A stretch of DNA of 64,000 bases. It comes from Niabella sp. (GTDB lineage Bacteria > Bacteroidota > Bacteroidia > Chitinophagales > Chitinophagaceae). The stretch lies in NCBI RefSeq assembly GCF_030150205.1, contig NZ_JASLGT010000008.1, positions 558,001 to 622,000 on the forward strand, in the 5' to 3' direction. Below the pieces are notes generated by a model, which had not been told where the DNA came from, made no database searches, and worked only from the letters and a program-made list of their open reading frames with translations. Below are positions 1 to 8,245 of this stretch, in pieces (positions within the stretch are counted from its first letter, which is position 1; each line of letters opens with the position of its first letter). The position numbers and the translations under genes are program-made.

Positions 1-887
1 GCATAAGTAGCCATCGCCTTGGGATCGATCATCATCCCTACCGATACAAAAAACACGGCACCAAACAGGTCTTTTACTGGTTTGATCAGGTGCTCCACTT
101 TTTCTGCCAGCGTGGTTTCTGCAATAATGGAGCCCATTACAAAAGCGCCCAGCTCCGCAGAAAAACCTACCTGTGTGGCCAATACCACCATGCCCAAGCA
201 AAGCCCCAGTGCCAGTATCAGCAGGGTTTCTTCATCCAGCAGTTTGCGGGCCACCCGTAAAAAAGTCGGCAGTAAAAAAATCCCCACAATAAACCACATC
301 CCCAGAAAAAACAACAGCTTTAATACCGTAAAAAGGATCTGGCCGCCTTCAAAGTTCTTGGTAACCGCTACGGTTGAAAGCAATACCATCAGCAGGATGA
401 CCACAATATCTTCTACAACCAGCACACCAAAAACGATGCGGGCAAACTGTTTGGTCTTTACCCCCAGTTCATCAAAGGCCCGCAGGATAATGGTGGTGGA
501 AGAACTGGCCAGCATTCCGCCCAGGAACAGACTGTCCATGGTGCTCCAGCCCATCAGTTTACCCGCAAAATAACCACCCACCGTAATAAAGATGATTTCC
601 GTAAAGGCCGTAATGGATGCGGTGCCTCCCACCCGCACCAGCTTTTTAAAGCTGAATTCCAATCCCAGGCTAAACAGCAGAAAGATCACCCCGATCTCCG
701 CCAGTGTTTTCACATTCTCCTGGTCTACTACATTGGGAGTAAAAATAAAATGCGGACTAACCAAAAAGCCGGCAATGATATAGCCCAGCACCAATGGTTG
801 CTTTATTTTTCGAAACAATAAGGTTACGATGGCGCCGGCCATCAGTATGAGTGCCAGGTCTTCGATCAATTTTGGTAAATGCCCCAT
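1..887 (-). CDS. Cation:proton antiporter, KefB/CPA2 type (3' end cut by window)
   Basis: Monovalent cation/proton exchanger of the inner membrane. The minus strand reads open from an ATG at 887 to the window edge, giving 295 residues (MGHLPKLIEDLALILMAG...). Seen: successive hydrophobic helices, a GLEFSFKKL segment after helix 3, and near residues 245-275 the family pattern VGFSAELGAFVMGSIIAE followed by a KPVKDLFGAVFFVSVGM stretch. These are typical of CPA2 exchangers (KefB/KefC/NapA). The C-terminal part, where a TrkA-N domain may sit, is outside the window, so a glutathione-gated channel cannot be told from a simple antiporter. Confidence 0.88.
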   Translation of the reverse strand, partial: MGHLPKLIEDLALILMAGAIVTLLFRKIKQPLVLGYIIAGFLVSPHFIFTPNVVDQENVKTLAEIGVIFLLFSLGLEFSFKKLVRVGGTASITAFTEIIFITVGGYFAGKLMGWSTMDSLFLGGMLASSSTTIILRAFDELGVKTKQFARIVFGVLVVEDIVVILLMVLLSTVAVTKNFEGGQILFTVLKLLFFLGMWFIVGIFLLPTFLRVARKLLDEETLLILALGLCLGMVVLATQVGFSAELGAFVMGSIIAETTLAEKVEHLIKPVKDLFGAVFFVSVGMMIDPKAMATY

Positions 888-1042
888 ATGTATATTACGC
901 GGTTTGCGGAAAATATAAGCATTTTCGGGCAGAAATGGAAGGGATTTACAAAAAAATAAAGCCGTATTTCCGGATGATTGGTTCCCTTAAATAGTGAATA
1001 ACATACCGTTTTGAGCAGAAGACATACAGCGCAAAGCATATC

Positions 1043-1072
1043 AAAAAAAGAGCAACCGTTTCGGGTTGCTCC
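1043..1072 (-). terminator. Rho-independent terminator of the DUF1080 gene
   Basis: Read on the minus strand: an 8-bp stem (GAGCAACC / GGTTGCTC) with a 6-nt loop followed by seven T. It lies 25 bp after the stop of the DUF1080 gene and ends that transcript before the antiporter. Confidence 0.8.
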
Positions 1073-1097
1073 TTCTTCAATCATCGTTCTTTTAGTT

Positions 1098-2453
1098 TTA
1101 TTTTTTCAGCTCTTTGATTTTTAGAGAACGGTACGACACTTCATCACCATGGTCCTGCAACAGCAAATGTCCTTTGGCGGCCATTCCGAAATTGGGCCAG
1201 TTCTTGTATTTGCTCATAGCCACGAGTTTTAAGAACTCGGGAGAACCCCGCTCATATGTTACCACTTTAAAGCCATTCAGCCAATGCTCTACTTTATTGT
1301 TCGGGTATACAATCACCATTCCTTTGTTCCATTCACCAATAGGCTTGCGCGATTTTTTATCCCGGTCGGAAGTGATCAGGTCGTACACAGAAGCAAGGGT
1401 GCGATTTCCATCCCGGCCCATTTTAGCATCCGGATGTACCGCATCATCCAGGATCTGGTACTCGAGCCCGATAGCGGAACCTTTGTTTTTCTCGCTTTCC
1501 GTTACAAAATACTTCACACCGCTGTTGGCACCCTTTGTCAGTTTAAAATCAAATTCAAAAACAAACGCACCATATTCTTTCTCGGAAACAATGTCTCCAC
1601 CGTTTGCCGATTCTTTTCCCTGCGAAGACAAAACCGTCAGCACCCCATCCTTTACTTCCCAGCCTTTATTGGGGAAGGTTGCTTTATAGGCACCTCTCCA
1701 CCCGGTTGTAGTTTTACCATCAAACAACAACTGGAAACCATTTTTCTTTTCCGCCTCAGACAGGTTGTTCGGGATCATGTTTACAACATAAATGCCATCC
1801 AACGGAGCCTGCTTCAGCCCGCTGGTACGAATCCGGATATTCCGCCAGCGGATCTGCCGCCCCTCATCTTTTTGATTTCCAATTGCGTGAACCTGCAATG
1901 CAATAAATCCTTTCGGCGTCATGTCATCGACCAGGTACGAACAGGGAATGCCATTTACCCAGGTACGGATGATATTACCGATACACTCCAGCCGGATCTT
2001 ATTCCATTGTCCCTGCCGGAATGCCTTTTTTGCAGAAGGATTCAACTCCAGTGTATACAACCATCCCCGGCGGGCTTCGTCATAAACACCACCCGTCCAT
2101 GCCCTGGATGAGGGATCGATCTCAAACTGGTAGCCATGAACCCGGCCATTATTGTATTCCGGTTTGCTTTCGCTGCGGAACTGCACACCAGAGTTCATTG
2201 TACTGTCTACTTTAAACTCCATTTCCAGCACAAAATCGCCATACTCCACCTCGGTTGCCATAAAAGAATTGGGCTGACCATACACGGTAGTTCCCACAAT
2301 TTCTCCATGTTCCACGGTATATTTTGCCTTACCATTCAGCTGTTTCCAGCCGGTAAAGTCCTTGCCGTTAAAAAGATTTTTCCATCCGGAGCCCTGGGCA
2401 GCAGCAGCAAGCACCAGCAGGGCCGTTCCGGCAAGCATCATTAATTTTTTCAT
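1098..2453 (-). CDS. Secreted double-DUF1080 protein (3-keto-disaccharide hydrolase family)
   Basis: 451 aa. A signal peptide (MKKLMMLAGTALLVLAAAAQ) is followed by two copies of the DUF1080 / 3-keto-disaccharide hydrolase fold, about residues 25-215 and 235-448. Both begin with a FNGK/FDGK..GW motif (LFNGKDFTGWK; LFDGKTTTGWR) and contain an NSGV(Q/K) strand. DUF1080 enzymes act on 3-keto sugars or glycosides made by Gfo/Idh/MocA-type oxidoreductases, and such an oxidoreductase is divergently encoded next door, which supports a keto-sugar role (inference). Two domains in one chain is longer than the usual single-domain member. The exact substrate is unknown. Confidence 0.85.
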   Translation of the reverse strand: MKKLMMLAGTALLVLAAAAQGSGWKNLFNGKDFTGWKQLNGKAKYTVEHGEIVGTTVYGQPNSFMATEVEYGDFVLEMEFKVDSTMNSGVQFRSESKPEYNNGRVHGYQFEIDPSSRAWTGGVYDEARRGWLYTLELNPSAKKAFRQGQWNKIRLECIGNIIRTWVNGIPCSYLVDDMTPKGFIALQVHAIGNQKDEGRQIRWRNIRIRTSGLKQAPLDGIYVVNMIPNNLSEAEKKNGFQLLFDGKTTTGWRGAYKATFPNKGWEVKDGVLTVLSSQGKESANGGDIVSEKEYGAFVFEFDFKLTKGANSGVKYFVTESEKNKGSAIGLEYQILDDAVHPDAKMGRDGNRTLASVYDLITSDRDKKSRKPIGEWNKGMVIVYPNNKVEHWLNGFKVVTYERGSPEFLKLVAMSKYKNWPNFGMAAKGHLLLQDHGDEVSYRSLKIKELKK

Positions 2454-2596
2454 TGCCTTTATTTTAAAAGAATACCGGCTAAATTAGCAGCTTTCCGCTA
2501 AACAGCAGAAATTAACTATTCAAACGTTTTCGTAAATAGCATTTTGATAAATGGTCTATATTCGTCAATATTACAACTCATAATAACAATTGCCAC

Positions 2597-3916
2597 ATGA
2601 GTACAAACAGAAGAGTTTTTATCCGGAATACCGGATTGGCCGCTGCAGCAGCGGGTTTAGGCGCCATGGTTCCGCTGGAACTTTTAGCGGCGGTTAAAAA
2701 GGCCGTATCTCCCAACGACAAGATCGGTATTGGTGTGATCGGTGTTAAAGGCATGGGATGGTCCGACCTTTCTTCGATGCTGAAAGTGCCGGAAACACAA
2801 TGCGTAGCGCTTTGTGATATTGATGATACCATTATCCGGCAGCGGCTTGCGGATCTTGAAAAGATCAGTCCGCTAAAACCCACAGTGTATAAAGATTACC
2901 GGAAGCTTTTACAGAATAAAGATGTAGACGTGGTAATTGTGGGCACACCGGACCATTGGCATTGTTTGCAGATGATTGATGCCTGCGCTGCCGGAAAGGA
3001 TGTGTATTGCGAAAAGCCGCTGGCCAATTCCATTTTTGAAGTACAACTGATGGTAAAAGCCGCCGCAAAATATAACCGTATGGTACAGGCCGGCCAGTGG
3101 CAACGGAGTCAGCAACATTTTAAAGACGCCATTGCGTATGCACAATCCGGGAAACTGGGCCGCATTTCTTCTGCTAAAACCTGGATGTACCGGGGCGGGT
3201 CTACCCCATTACCGGTAGTACCGAACAGTCCCGTGCCGGCCGGCGTGGATTATACCATGTGGCTGGGACCTGCAAAGAACCGCCCCTTTAATAAAAACCG
3301 GTTCCATTACGAGTTTCGCTGGTTCTGGGATTATGCAGGTGGCTTAATGACCGATTGGGGCGTACACCTGATCGATATCGTGCTGATGGGGATGAAGGCC
3401 GAAGCGCCTAAGTCGGTAATGGCTACCGGTGGCAAATTTGTATTTCCGGACGACGCGCGCGAAACACCTGATCTGCAAACCACGCTTTACGATTTTGGCT
3501 CCTTCCAGATGAGCTGGGAACATAACCTGGCTACCGGAGTGGGTCTGTACAATATGCAGCACGGCATCGCCTTTATTGGTGAAAATGGCACCCTGCTGTT
3601 GAACCGGAGCGGATGGGAAGTGCGGCCGGAAAAAGACAAAATCCCGGCAGTAGCCTGGACCAAGTCGGTAGACAATGGATTGAACCTGCATACCGCAAAC
3701 TTTATCGATGTAGTGAAATCAAGAAAAAAGGCCGACCTGCATTGCCCCGTTGAAGCCGCTGCCACCGTAGCCATCGCCAGTCATATGGGAAATATTGCAG
3801 TGCGTACCGGGCAGAAAATTTATTGGGATCAAACAAAAAATCAATTCAATACCCCCGCGGCCACACAGCTGGTAAAACCCGTTTATCAAAACGGATGGAA
3901 GCTGCCCGCTATATAG
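2597..3916 (+). CDS. Tat-exported Gfo/Idh/MocA family oxidoreductase
   Basis: 439 aa NAD(P)-dependent sugar oxidoreductase. The N-terminus carries a twin-arginine signal (NRRVFIRNTGLAAAAAG, residues 4-20), so it is exported folded, with cofactor, to the periplasm. The Rossmann motif is IGVIGVKGMG (about residues 46-55) and the conserved EKP of this family appears as YCEKPLAN. The C-terminal half has the HYEFRWFWDYAGGLMTDWG(V)H stretch typical of Bacteroidota members. It is divergent from the DUF1080 gene, and both are probably parts of a 3-keto-glycoside pathway. The preferred sugar cannot be read from sequence. Confidence 0.88.
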   Translation: MSTNRRVFIRNTGLAAAAAGLGAMVPLELLAAVKKAVSPNDKIGIGVIGVKGMGWSDLSSMLKVPETQCVALCDIDDTIIRQRLADLEKISPLKPTVYKDYRKLLQNKDVDVVIVGTPDHWHCLQMIDACAAGKDVYCEKPLANSIFEVQLMVKAAAKYNRMVQAGQWQRSQQHFKDAIAYAQSGKLGRISSAKTWMYRGGSTPLPVVPNSPVPAGVDYTMWLGPAKNRPFNKNRFHYEFRWFWDYAGGLMTDWGVHLIDIVLMGMKAEAPKSVMATGGKFVFPDDARETPDLQTTLYDFGSFQMSWEHNLATGVGLYNMQHGIAFIGENGTLLLNRSGWEVRPEKDKIPAVAWTKSVDNGLNLHTANFIDVVKSRKKADLHCPVEAAATVAIASHMGNIAVRTGQKIYWDQTKNQFNTPAATQLVKPVYQNGWKLPAI

Positions 3917-3920
3917 GTTG

Positions 3921-3928
3921 TATCTTTG
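3921..3928 (+). promoter_or_regulatory. -7 box TATCTTTG before the 3945 lipoprotein
   Basis: A perfect match to the Bacteroidota -7 consensus TAnnTTTG, 5 bp after the stop of the oxidoreductase and 17 bp before the next ATG. I see no clear TTTG at -33, so it may be weak or fortuitous. Confidence 0.45.
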
Positions 3929-3944
3929 TAAAAAAGATCTACTT

Positions 3945-4364
3945 ATGAAATACTATTTCTGGTTAGGCGTGGTGCTGTTTGTGGCCAGCTGTGCAAAACG
4001 CACAGCCCCCGTTATGGATGCAAACGGCACCACCTTAAGCCTGGCCCTTCATGAAAAAAAAGCATATAATAACCTTACCATTGCGGTATCCCGGATACAG
4101 GAAAGCAGGTGCCCTATGAATGCCCGCTGCATCCGGGCCGGGGAAGCAGTTGCCGACCTGACCATCAGCGACGAAAAAGGCAGTACCACAGTTTCATTGT
4201 GTACCGGTGCCGATTGCGGCATGCAGAAAAAAGAGGCCCAGGCCACAGCAATACTGGGCAGCCATCAATATCAATTTAGTATGATTGATATTTTGCCCAA
4301 TCCCACGAAGACCCTGGATAAAGGCACACAGAAAGTAACATTCTCCATCCGGAAAATACAATAG
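3945..4364 (+). CDS. Small lipoprotein of unknown function
   Basis: 139 aa from the ATG at 3945; an in-frame TTG at 3918 is less likely because the signal peptide begins here (MKYYFWLGVVLFVASC). The lipobox VASC predicts lipidation at Cys16. The mature part has four cysteines in ESRCPMNARC and SLCTGADC and the phrase CIRAGEAVADLTI. A similar SRCP..C..AGEA pattern recurs in small Bacteroidota exported proteins without assigned function (from memory). It sits between the oxidoreductase and the DCC protein, which starts 1 bp after its stop. Confidence 0.7.
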   Translation: MKYYFWLGVVLFVASCAKRTAPVMDANGTTLSLALHEKKAYNNLTIAVSRIQESRCPMNARCIRAGEAVADLTISDEKGSTTVSLCTGADCGMQKKEAQATAILGSHQYQFSMIDILPNPTKTLDKGTQKVTFSIRKIQ

Positions 4365-4365
4365 G

Positions 4366-4761
4366 ATGCTGTCAGCACCGGTCATATTATTTGATGGGGT
4401 ATGCAATCTCTGCAATAATGCGGTATTGTTTATCATCAAACACGATCCAAAGGACCGGTTCCGGTTTGCATCCCTGCAATCCACTGCAGGAATACGGCTT
4501 GTACAGGAGTACGGAGTTCCTCAGAATTACGGTTCTGTAGTGTTGATCGAAAATGGCAGGACCTATCTCAAATCTACAGCGGCACTAAGGATTGCACGAA
4601 AGCTAAACGGCTTATGGCCGCTGTTGTATCTGCTGATGATTGTTCCTCCATTTATCCGTAACCAGATCTATGATTGGATCGCCCGCAACCGGTACCGCTG
4701 GTTTGGTACCAACCAATGCATACGTCCTACGGCAGAGCTTCAGCAAAAGTTTCTTGGATAA
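4366..4761 (+). CDS. DCC family thiol-disulfide oxidoreductase-like protein (DUF393)
   Basis: 131 aa. The signature DxxCxxC is present near the N-terminus (FDGVCNLC), followed by the family pattern FRFASLQS and a C-terminal RNRYRWFG. DCC proteins are named for this motif and are thought to handle thiol redox or act as small membrane-associated electron carriers. The substrate is unknown. It starts 1 bp after the lipoprotein stop, so the two are probably cotranslated. Confidence 0.85.
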   Translation: MLSAPVILFDGVCNLCNNAVLFIIKHDPKDRFRFASLQSTAGIRLVQEYGVPQNYGSVVLIENGRTYLKSTAALRIARKLNGLWPLLYLLMIVPPFIRNQIYDWIARNRYRWFGTNQCIRPTAELQQKFLG

Positions 4762-4782
4762 AAATGAGCTGCCTGGTATTTA

Positions 4783-4894
4783 TTTAACCGCAATAGGCGC
4801 CAGGATTTTGGCAAGGTTCGCGCTAAGGTATACGTGATATAAACCACATCTTCATCGCGCGCTTTGCGGGATTATTGCAGTCTTAGCGGTTAAA
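4783..4894. repeat. 112-bp element bounded by TTTAACCGC / GCGGTTAAA
   Basis: The gap between converging genes is framed by a 9-bp inverted repeat (TTTAACCGC at 4783-4791, GCGGTTAAA at 4886-4894). The inside is rich in GCGC and GCGG words. A shorter relative built from the same words lies at 24514-24532. It could be a dispersed repeat or a bidirectional stop signal, but there is no T-run. Confidence 0.4.
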
Positions 4895-4904
4895 AGCCAA
4901 CACC

Positions 4905-5282
4905 CTATTTCATAGAAGTGAGCCACCATACATTTCCAAACGGATCTCTTACACCGCCACTGTATCCATAGTCGCGCTGCGCCAGTTCATCAATCACCTC
5001 ACAACCATTGTTGACCGCTTTGCGGATGGTTTCCGCGGCATCCTCTACATAAATAAACAGGTTTGCCGGCGCAGGATCATATCCTTCTGTTACATCCGCA
5101 AACAGGATATTACAGCCATTGATCTGCACTTCCGCATGCATGATCTCTTTGCTGTCTGCATCGCGATAGCTTTTAAAAATTTCCCGGGCATCAAATACCC
5201 GCTGCGTAAACCCGATAAAATCTTCTGCATGCAGCAGGATCAGGTAAGGCATGAGCGGCTGGTGCCCTTTTGCAACGTTCAT
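4905..5282 (-). CDS. VOC/glyoxalase superfamily protein (PhnB-like)
   Basis: 125 aa from the ATG at 5282 (an upstream TTG at 5297 adds five unlikely residues). One vicinal-oxygen-chelate repeat pair is visible: PYLILLHAEDFIGF..., a central HAEVQINGCNILFAD strand, and the closing VRDPFGNVWWLTS typical of PhnB-like proteins. Function is unassigned; this subfamily includes antibiotic-resistance-like and PhnB-like proteins. It is the last gene of a probable doxX-thioesterase-VOC operon. Confidence 0.8.
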   Translation of the reverse strand: MNVAKGHQPLMPYLILLHAEDFIGFTQRVFDAREIFKSYRDADSKEIMHAEVQINGCNILFADVTEGYDPAPANLFIYVEDAAETIRKAVNNGCEVIDELAQRDYGYSGGVRDPFGNVWWLTSMK

Positions 5283-5314
5283 ATGAATTATTTTCAAAAC
5301 AACAAACGGAGCGG

Positions 5315-5737
5315 TTACTTTGTTGCCCCGGTGAAGAACGATTTCAATGCCGTATACAGCAATTCCGGCATGGCCGCCCGTTTCATGGTCCGGGCCTCCA
5401 TAAAATACAGCACCACATGCCCTTTTACCAGCAGCTCCTTTTTCTCATTATAGGCTTCCTGGTGAAAGGTAATGCGATGACCTTCCGGAAGTTCGTGCAG
5501 GTTAGCGGTAACTGTGATGAGATCGTCGTAAGTAGCCGGACGGATGTATTTACAATGCACTTCAATAACCGGCATAATGATACCGGCGGCTTCCATCTGG
5601 GCGTAGGTAATGCCCAGGTTCCGGATCGATTCGGTACGGGCGACTTCAAAATAATTGATATAATTGCTGTGGTATACCACGCCCATCTTATCGGTATCTG
5701 CATAGCGCACCCGGAGCTGTGTTGCTGAAGTAAACAT
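5315..5737 (-). CDS. Acyl-CoA thioesterase, YbgC/4HBT hotdog family
   Basis: 140 aa single hotdog domain. The active-site motif YADTDKMGVVYHSNYINYFE (residues 14-33) matches the 4-hydroxybenzoyl-CoA thioesterase / YbgC signature with its catalytic Asp. It hydrolyses acyl-CoA thioesters; in many bacteria YbgC is linked to the Tol-Pal envelope genes, which are not seen here. It starts 6 bp after the DoxX stop and precedes the VOC gene, suggesting one transcript. Confidence 0.88.
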   Translation of the reverse strand: MFTSATQLRVRYADTDKMGVVYHSNYINYFEVARTESIRNLGITYAQMEAAGIIMPVIEVHCKYIRPATYDDLITVTANLHELPEGHRITFHQEAYNEKKELLVKGHVVLYFMEARTMKRAAMPELLYTALKSFFTGATK

Positions 5738-5743
5738 ATACGC

Positions 5744-6154
5744 TTATTTACCGATGGCTTTATCCACACTGTATTTTCCCGGCCCTATCAGCAAAAGCAC
5801 CAGGAATATGGCCAGGAACACCCCGGCCAGTTCTCCCTGCCCAAAAAAATCACCATTATGCGCCACAAACAACGCAATACACATCGTAATGATCAGGGGA
5901 ATGGTAGCCAACCGGGTCAGCAATCCCAAAACGATCAGTATCGCACAAAAGAATTCCGCAAAAACGGCCAGACTCAATGAGGCCTTTACACCGATATGAA
6001 ACGGATCTGAAAATCCTTTGGCAGCCATTTCGGAAAAGCCGGTTAATTTTTTATAGCCATGATTTACAGCCATTGCGCTGCCGGCTACCACCCGCAGCAA
6101 TAGCAACGCCAGCGCCACTCCCGAGTCCTTATACTTTGTATTGAGCAATTTCAT
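5744..6154 (-). CDS. DoxX family membrane protein
   Basis: 136 aa with four hydrophobic segments. The first contains LLLLRVVAGSAMAVNHGYKKL, typical of DoxX, and a loop reads NGDFFGQGE. DoxX-type proteins are small inner-membrane proteins linked to redox or quinone-dependent oxidation; the precise reaction here is unknown. It is the first gene of the run 6154-4905. Confidence 0.85.
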   Translation of the reverse strand: MKLLNTKYKDSGVALALLLLRVVAGSAMAVNHGYKKLTGFSEMAAKGFSDPFHIGVKASLSLAVFAEFFCAILIVLGLLTRLATIPLIITMCIALFVAHNGDFFGQGELAGVFLAIFLVLLLIGPGKYSVDKAIGK

Positions 6155-6375
6155 TCAAGATTGTATTAGAAAACAAACATAGGGATTATTTTCTTTTTCC
6201 CCGGGGGATGTTCATACACGAAATAATACTTTTTTGATGCGGTTCCCGGATTGGGACCAAAAATAAAAAATGCTGCATAGGCCCTTGTATTTCCGGCATC
6301 TGTTAGCACACCCGCCGATTTTCTTTTTCGCACATACACGGGGAATTGTATATTCGTCCCGTAAAACAATCGATC

Positions 6376-7020
6376 ATGTTCCCCTTACTGTCGGCCTATT
6401 TATACCAGGAAAAAAAATTAACCGTTCCCGGAATCGGTCTTTTCGAACTGATTCCCGTACATGCGGCTACCGGTTTTGAAACGGTGGAGGCGCCGGGCTG
6501 GGAGATCCGGTTCACGGAGAACAAGGCTGCTGCAAGCAACCAGAACCCCGATGCGTTTTACGAAGCGCTGGCCGCGAAAGAAGCCATCAGCAAGGTAGAA
6601 GCCCTTGAACAGTTTGAAGAATTTGCCCGCAATGTACTGGTTCGCTTAAACGACCAGGAAACCGTTAACTGGGAGGATGTGGGCACCCTCGAGAAACCCG
6701 ATTTCCGCATTGCGTTTACACCAAAGGCCGTTACGCTCTCTCCTTTTACCGGTATTGCCGCCCAGAAAGTGGTACGGGAACATACCAACCTGCAGGTATT
6801 GATCGGAGAGAAAGAAACCAGTACAGAAGCCATTAAAGAAGCACAACAAAAAGAACAGGCCGGTAAAACCAGGTCGCGCAACATTACATGGATCGTACTG
6901 GCCGCCGCAGTAGCGATTGCCGCTGCCTTCTTATTAAAGAACGGATGCAGCCTTCAATCGTCCGGGAACCAGCAGAAAGCGTCCATACAAAAAAATGAAG
7001 CCACCTATCAGCAACAGTAA
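6376..7020 (+). CDS. HU-like (CCDC81-type) domain protein with one membrane helix
   Basis: 214 aa from the ATG at 6376; the track-length reading from 6346 adds ten residues without support. The N-terminus (SAYLYQEKKLTVPGIGLF) matches the bacterial HU-CCDC81 domain and is strikingly like the start of the 52225 gene (AQYLFAHKQLSLPGLGIF). A basic linker is followed by one membrane helix near residues 169-187 and a Cys/Gln-rich tail. The family is thought to combine a DNA-binding-like fold with a membrane anchor; its role is unknown. A -7-like TATATTCG lies at 6349-6356. Confidence 0.7.
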   Translation: MFPLLSAYLYQEKKLTVPGIGLFELIPVHAATGFETVEAPGWEIRFTENKAAASNQNPDAFYEALAAKEAISKVEALEQFEEFARNVLVRLNDQETVNWEDVGTLEKPDFRIAFTPKAVTLSPFTGIAAQKVVREHTNLQVLIGEKETSTEAIKEAQQKEQAGKTRSRNITWIVLAAAVAIAAAFLLKNGCSLQSSGNQQKASIQKNEATYQQQ

Positions 7021-7088
7021 GGTTTACTTTTTCAGAAAAAACAGCGCATCCCGTTTCCCTGGCACGATCGCATAAAGACCGGCTGGTT

Positions 7089-7403
7089 TTATTTATTACG
7101 GGTATTGATGGCATTTAAAAGCACATAAAGCCCTACCGGAATAATATTAAAGATAAGGATCACGATGATCCCCAATACTTTTAAATGAGCGGGCAATACT
7201 TTATTCAACAGTACCAACCGGATCCCAAAGGAAACGACCAGTATATACAAAAGGATCAACAGAATATACCACACGAACACACATTTATTACCATTCTTTA
7301 AAGGTACTGATTTAAGATGGAAAACGGTGTCCGGCCAATTTAGCTGCCGTTTATCAGAAGCGTATGCCCACTCCCAGCCCTGCCTGGTAATATACATTGG
7401 CAA
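7089..7403 (-). CDS. Small two-helix membrane protein (start uncertain)
   Basis: The ORF encodes two hydrophobic helices (WYILLILLYILVVSFGIRLV and KVLGIIVILIFNIIPVGLYV) with a short KVLPAHLK loop, resembling small inner-membrane proteins of the PLDc_N type (weak). The ATG at 7403 overlaps the upstream barrel gene by 50 bp. A GTG near 7290 would give a 67-70 aa protein with the same helices and is plausible. It is the last gene of the 9526-7089 run. Confidence 0.45.
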   Translation of the reverse strand: MPMYITRQGWEWAYASDKRQLNWPDTVFHLKSVPLKNGNKCVFVWYILLILLYILVVSFGIRLVLLNKVLPAHLKVLGIIVILIFNIIPVGLYVLLNAINTRNK

Positions 7404-8199
7404 GGTCTTTCTTCCAGGATTCCGGATGATTGCCGGATCCCAGTCCCCCGATAACGCCTCCGATGGCCATGTTACCTGCCAGGCACCATACCTTGTTTAC
7501 ATTTACCGTTATTTTACCGGTAAACGCCAGGGAAGAATACCGGGCCTGCTTTTTTTCATACACAGCCGATGAATAGTACGGCAGTGCCATTTCGCTGCCT
7601 ACATAATAACCAACAACGGCCTTCTTTACAGCAAGAATGTATTGAGGTCCCATGCCTACCCGTACCCGGCCCTTATTCGTTGGGTAAAACCGCATGGCAA
7701 AACCAAAACCGTACGCTCCGTCATTTAAGCCTACGAAGGGAGCCACATCCAGGCCCAGGCGGTTATTCAGCATCGTTCGCTCATACGAAAGCTGGAAAAT
7801 TGCAGAAGGGCGGTTGTGCATATTCGCCATCCCCCTCGCTCCCAGGTTCTGATTGGCCAGGTCCAGGATTCCACCGGAAGCGATAACGGTATGAGGTCCC
7901 AGCTTATCGTATTCCCTCAGCCGCAGGACTTTTTCACGGCTGATCGGCCGGTGCCGTCTTCCAACAGAAAAATAATCGGCCGTGCCATTCGCATAAACAA
8001 TCGAATCCACATATTTCCGCGGGAAGGTATATACCGGTCCCTCCGGATTGGTGGGCTTCCGGTATTTTATGAACTCAATACTTACCTCTGTTACCTGAAC
8101 TTCCATAACGCGGGATCCCCGCTTGGTATAGACCTTGTCCTGTGCCCGAACCGGCAATAATGCGATGATAAACAACAGGGCCAATAGTAGCTTTCTCAT
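7354..8199 (-). CDS. Exported outer-membrane beta-barrel-like protein
   Basis: 281 aa with a signal peptide (MRKLLLALLFIIALLPVRAQ). Residues 21-75 have a pattern frequent in Bacteroidota exported proteins (SIEFIKYRKPTNPEGPVYTF...IVYANG). The rest shows alternating amphipathic strands and the chain ends in an aromatic residue (GVGIRF), as in outer-membrane barrels. Function is unknown. It follows two LVIVD lipoproteins in the same direction with a 46-bp gap. Confidence 0.65.
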   Translation of the reverse strand: MRKLLLALLFIIALLPVRAQDKVYTKRGSRVMEVQVTEVSIEFIKYRKPTNPEGPVYTFPRKYVDSIVYANGTADYFSVGRRHRPISREKVLRLREYDKLGPHTVIASGGILDLANQNLGARGMANMHNRPSAIFQLSYERTMLNNRLGLDVAPFVGLNDGAYGFGFAMRFYPTNKGRVRVGMGPQYILAVKKAVVGYYVGSEMALPYYSSAVYEKKQARYSSLAFTGKITVNVNKVWCLAGNMAIGGVIGGLGSGNHPESWKKDLANVYYQAGLGVGIRF

Positions 8200-8245
8200 A
8201 CAATTTTTTTAGGTTTTAATGACCGGCAATACAATTGCACGGCAT

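Noticed and set aside
19..573. Plus-strand ORF
   Set aside because: Shadow of the antiporter on the minus strand; composition and lack of motifs.
866..1084. Minus-strand 72-aa ORF
   Set aside because: Spans the terminator of the DUF1080 gene and overlaps the antiporter start; no motif.
1284..2111. Plus-strand 275-aa ORF
   Set aside because: Antisense shadow of the DUF1080 gene.
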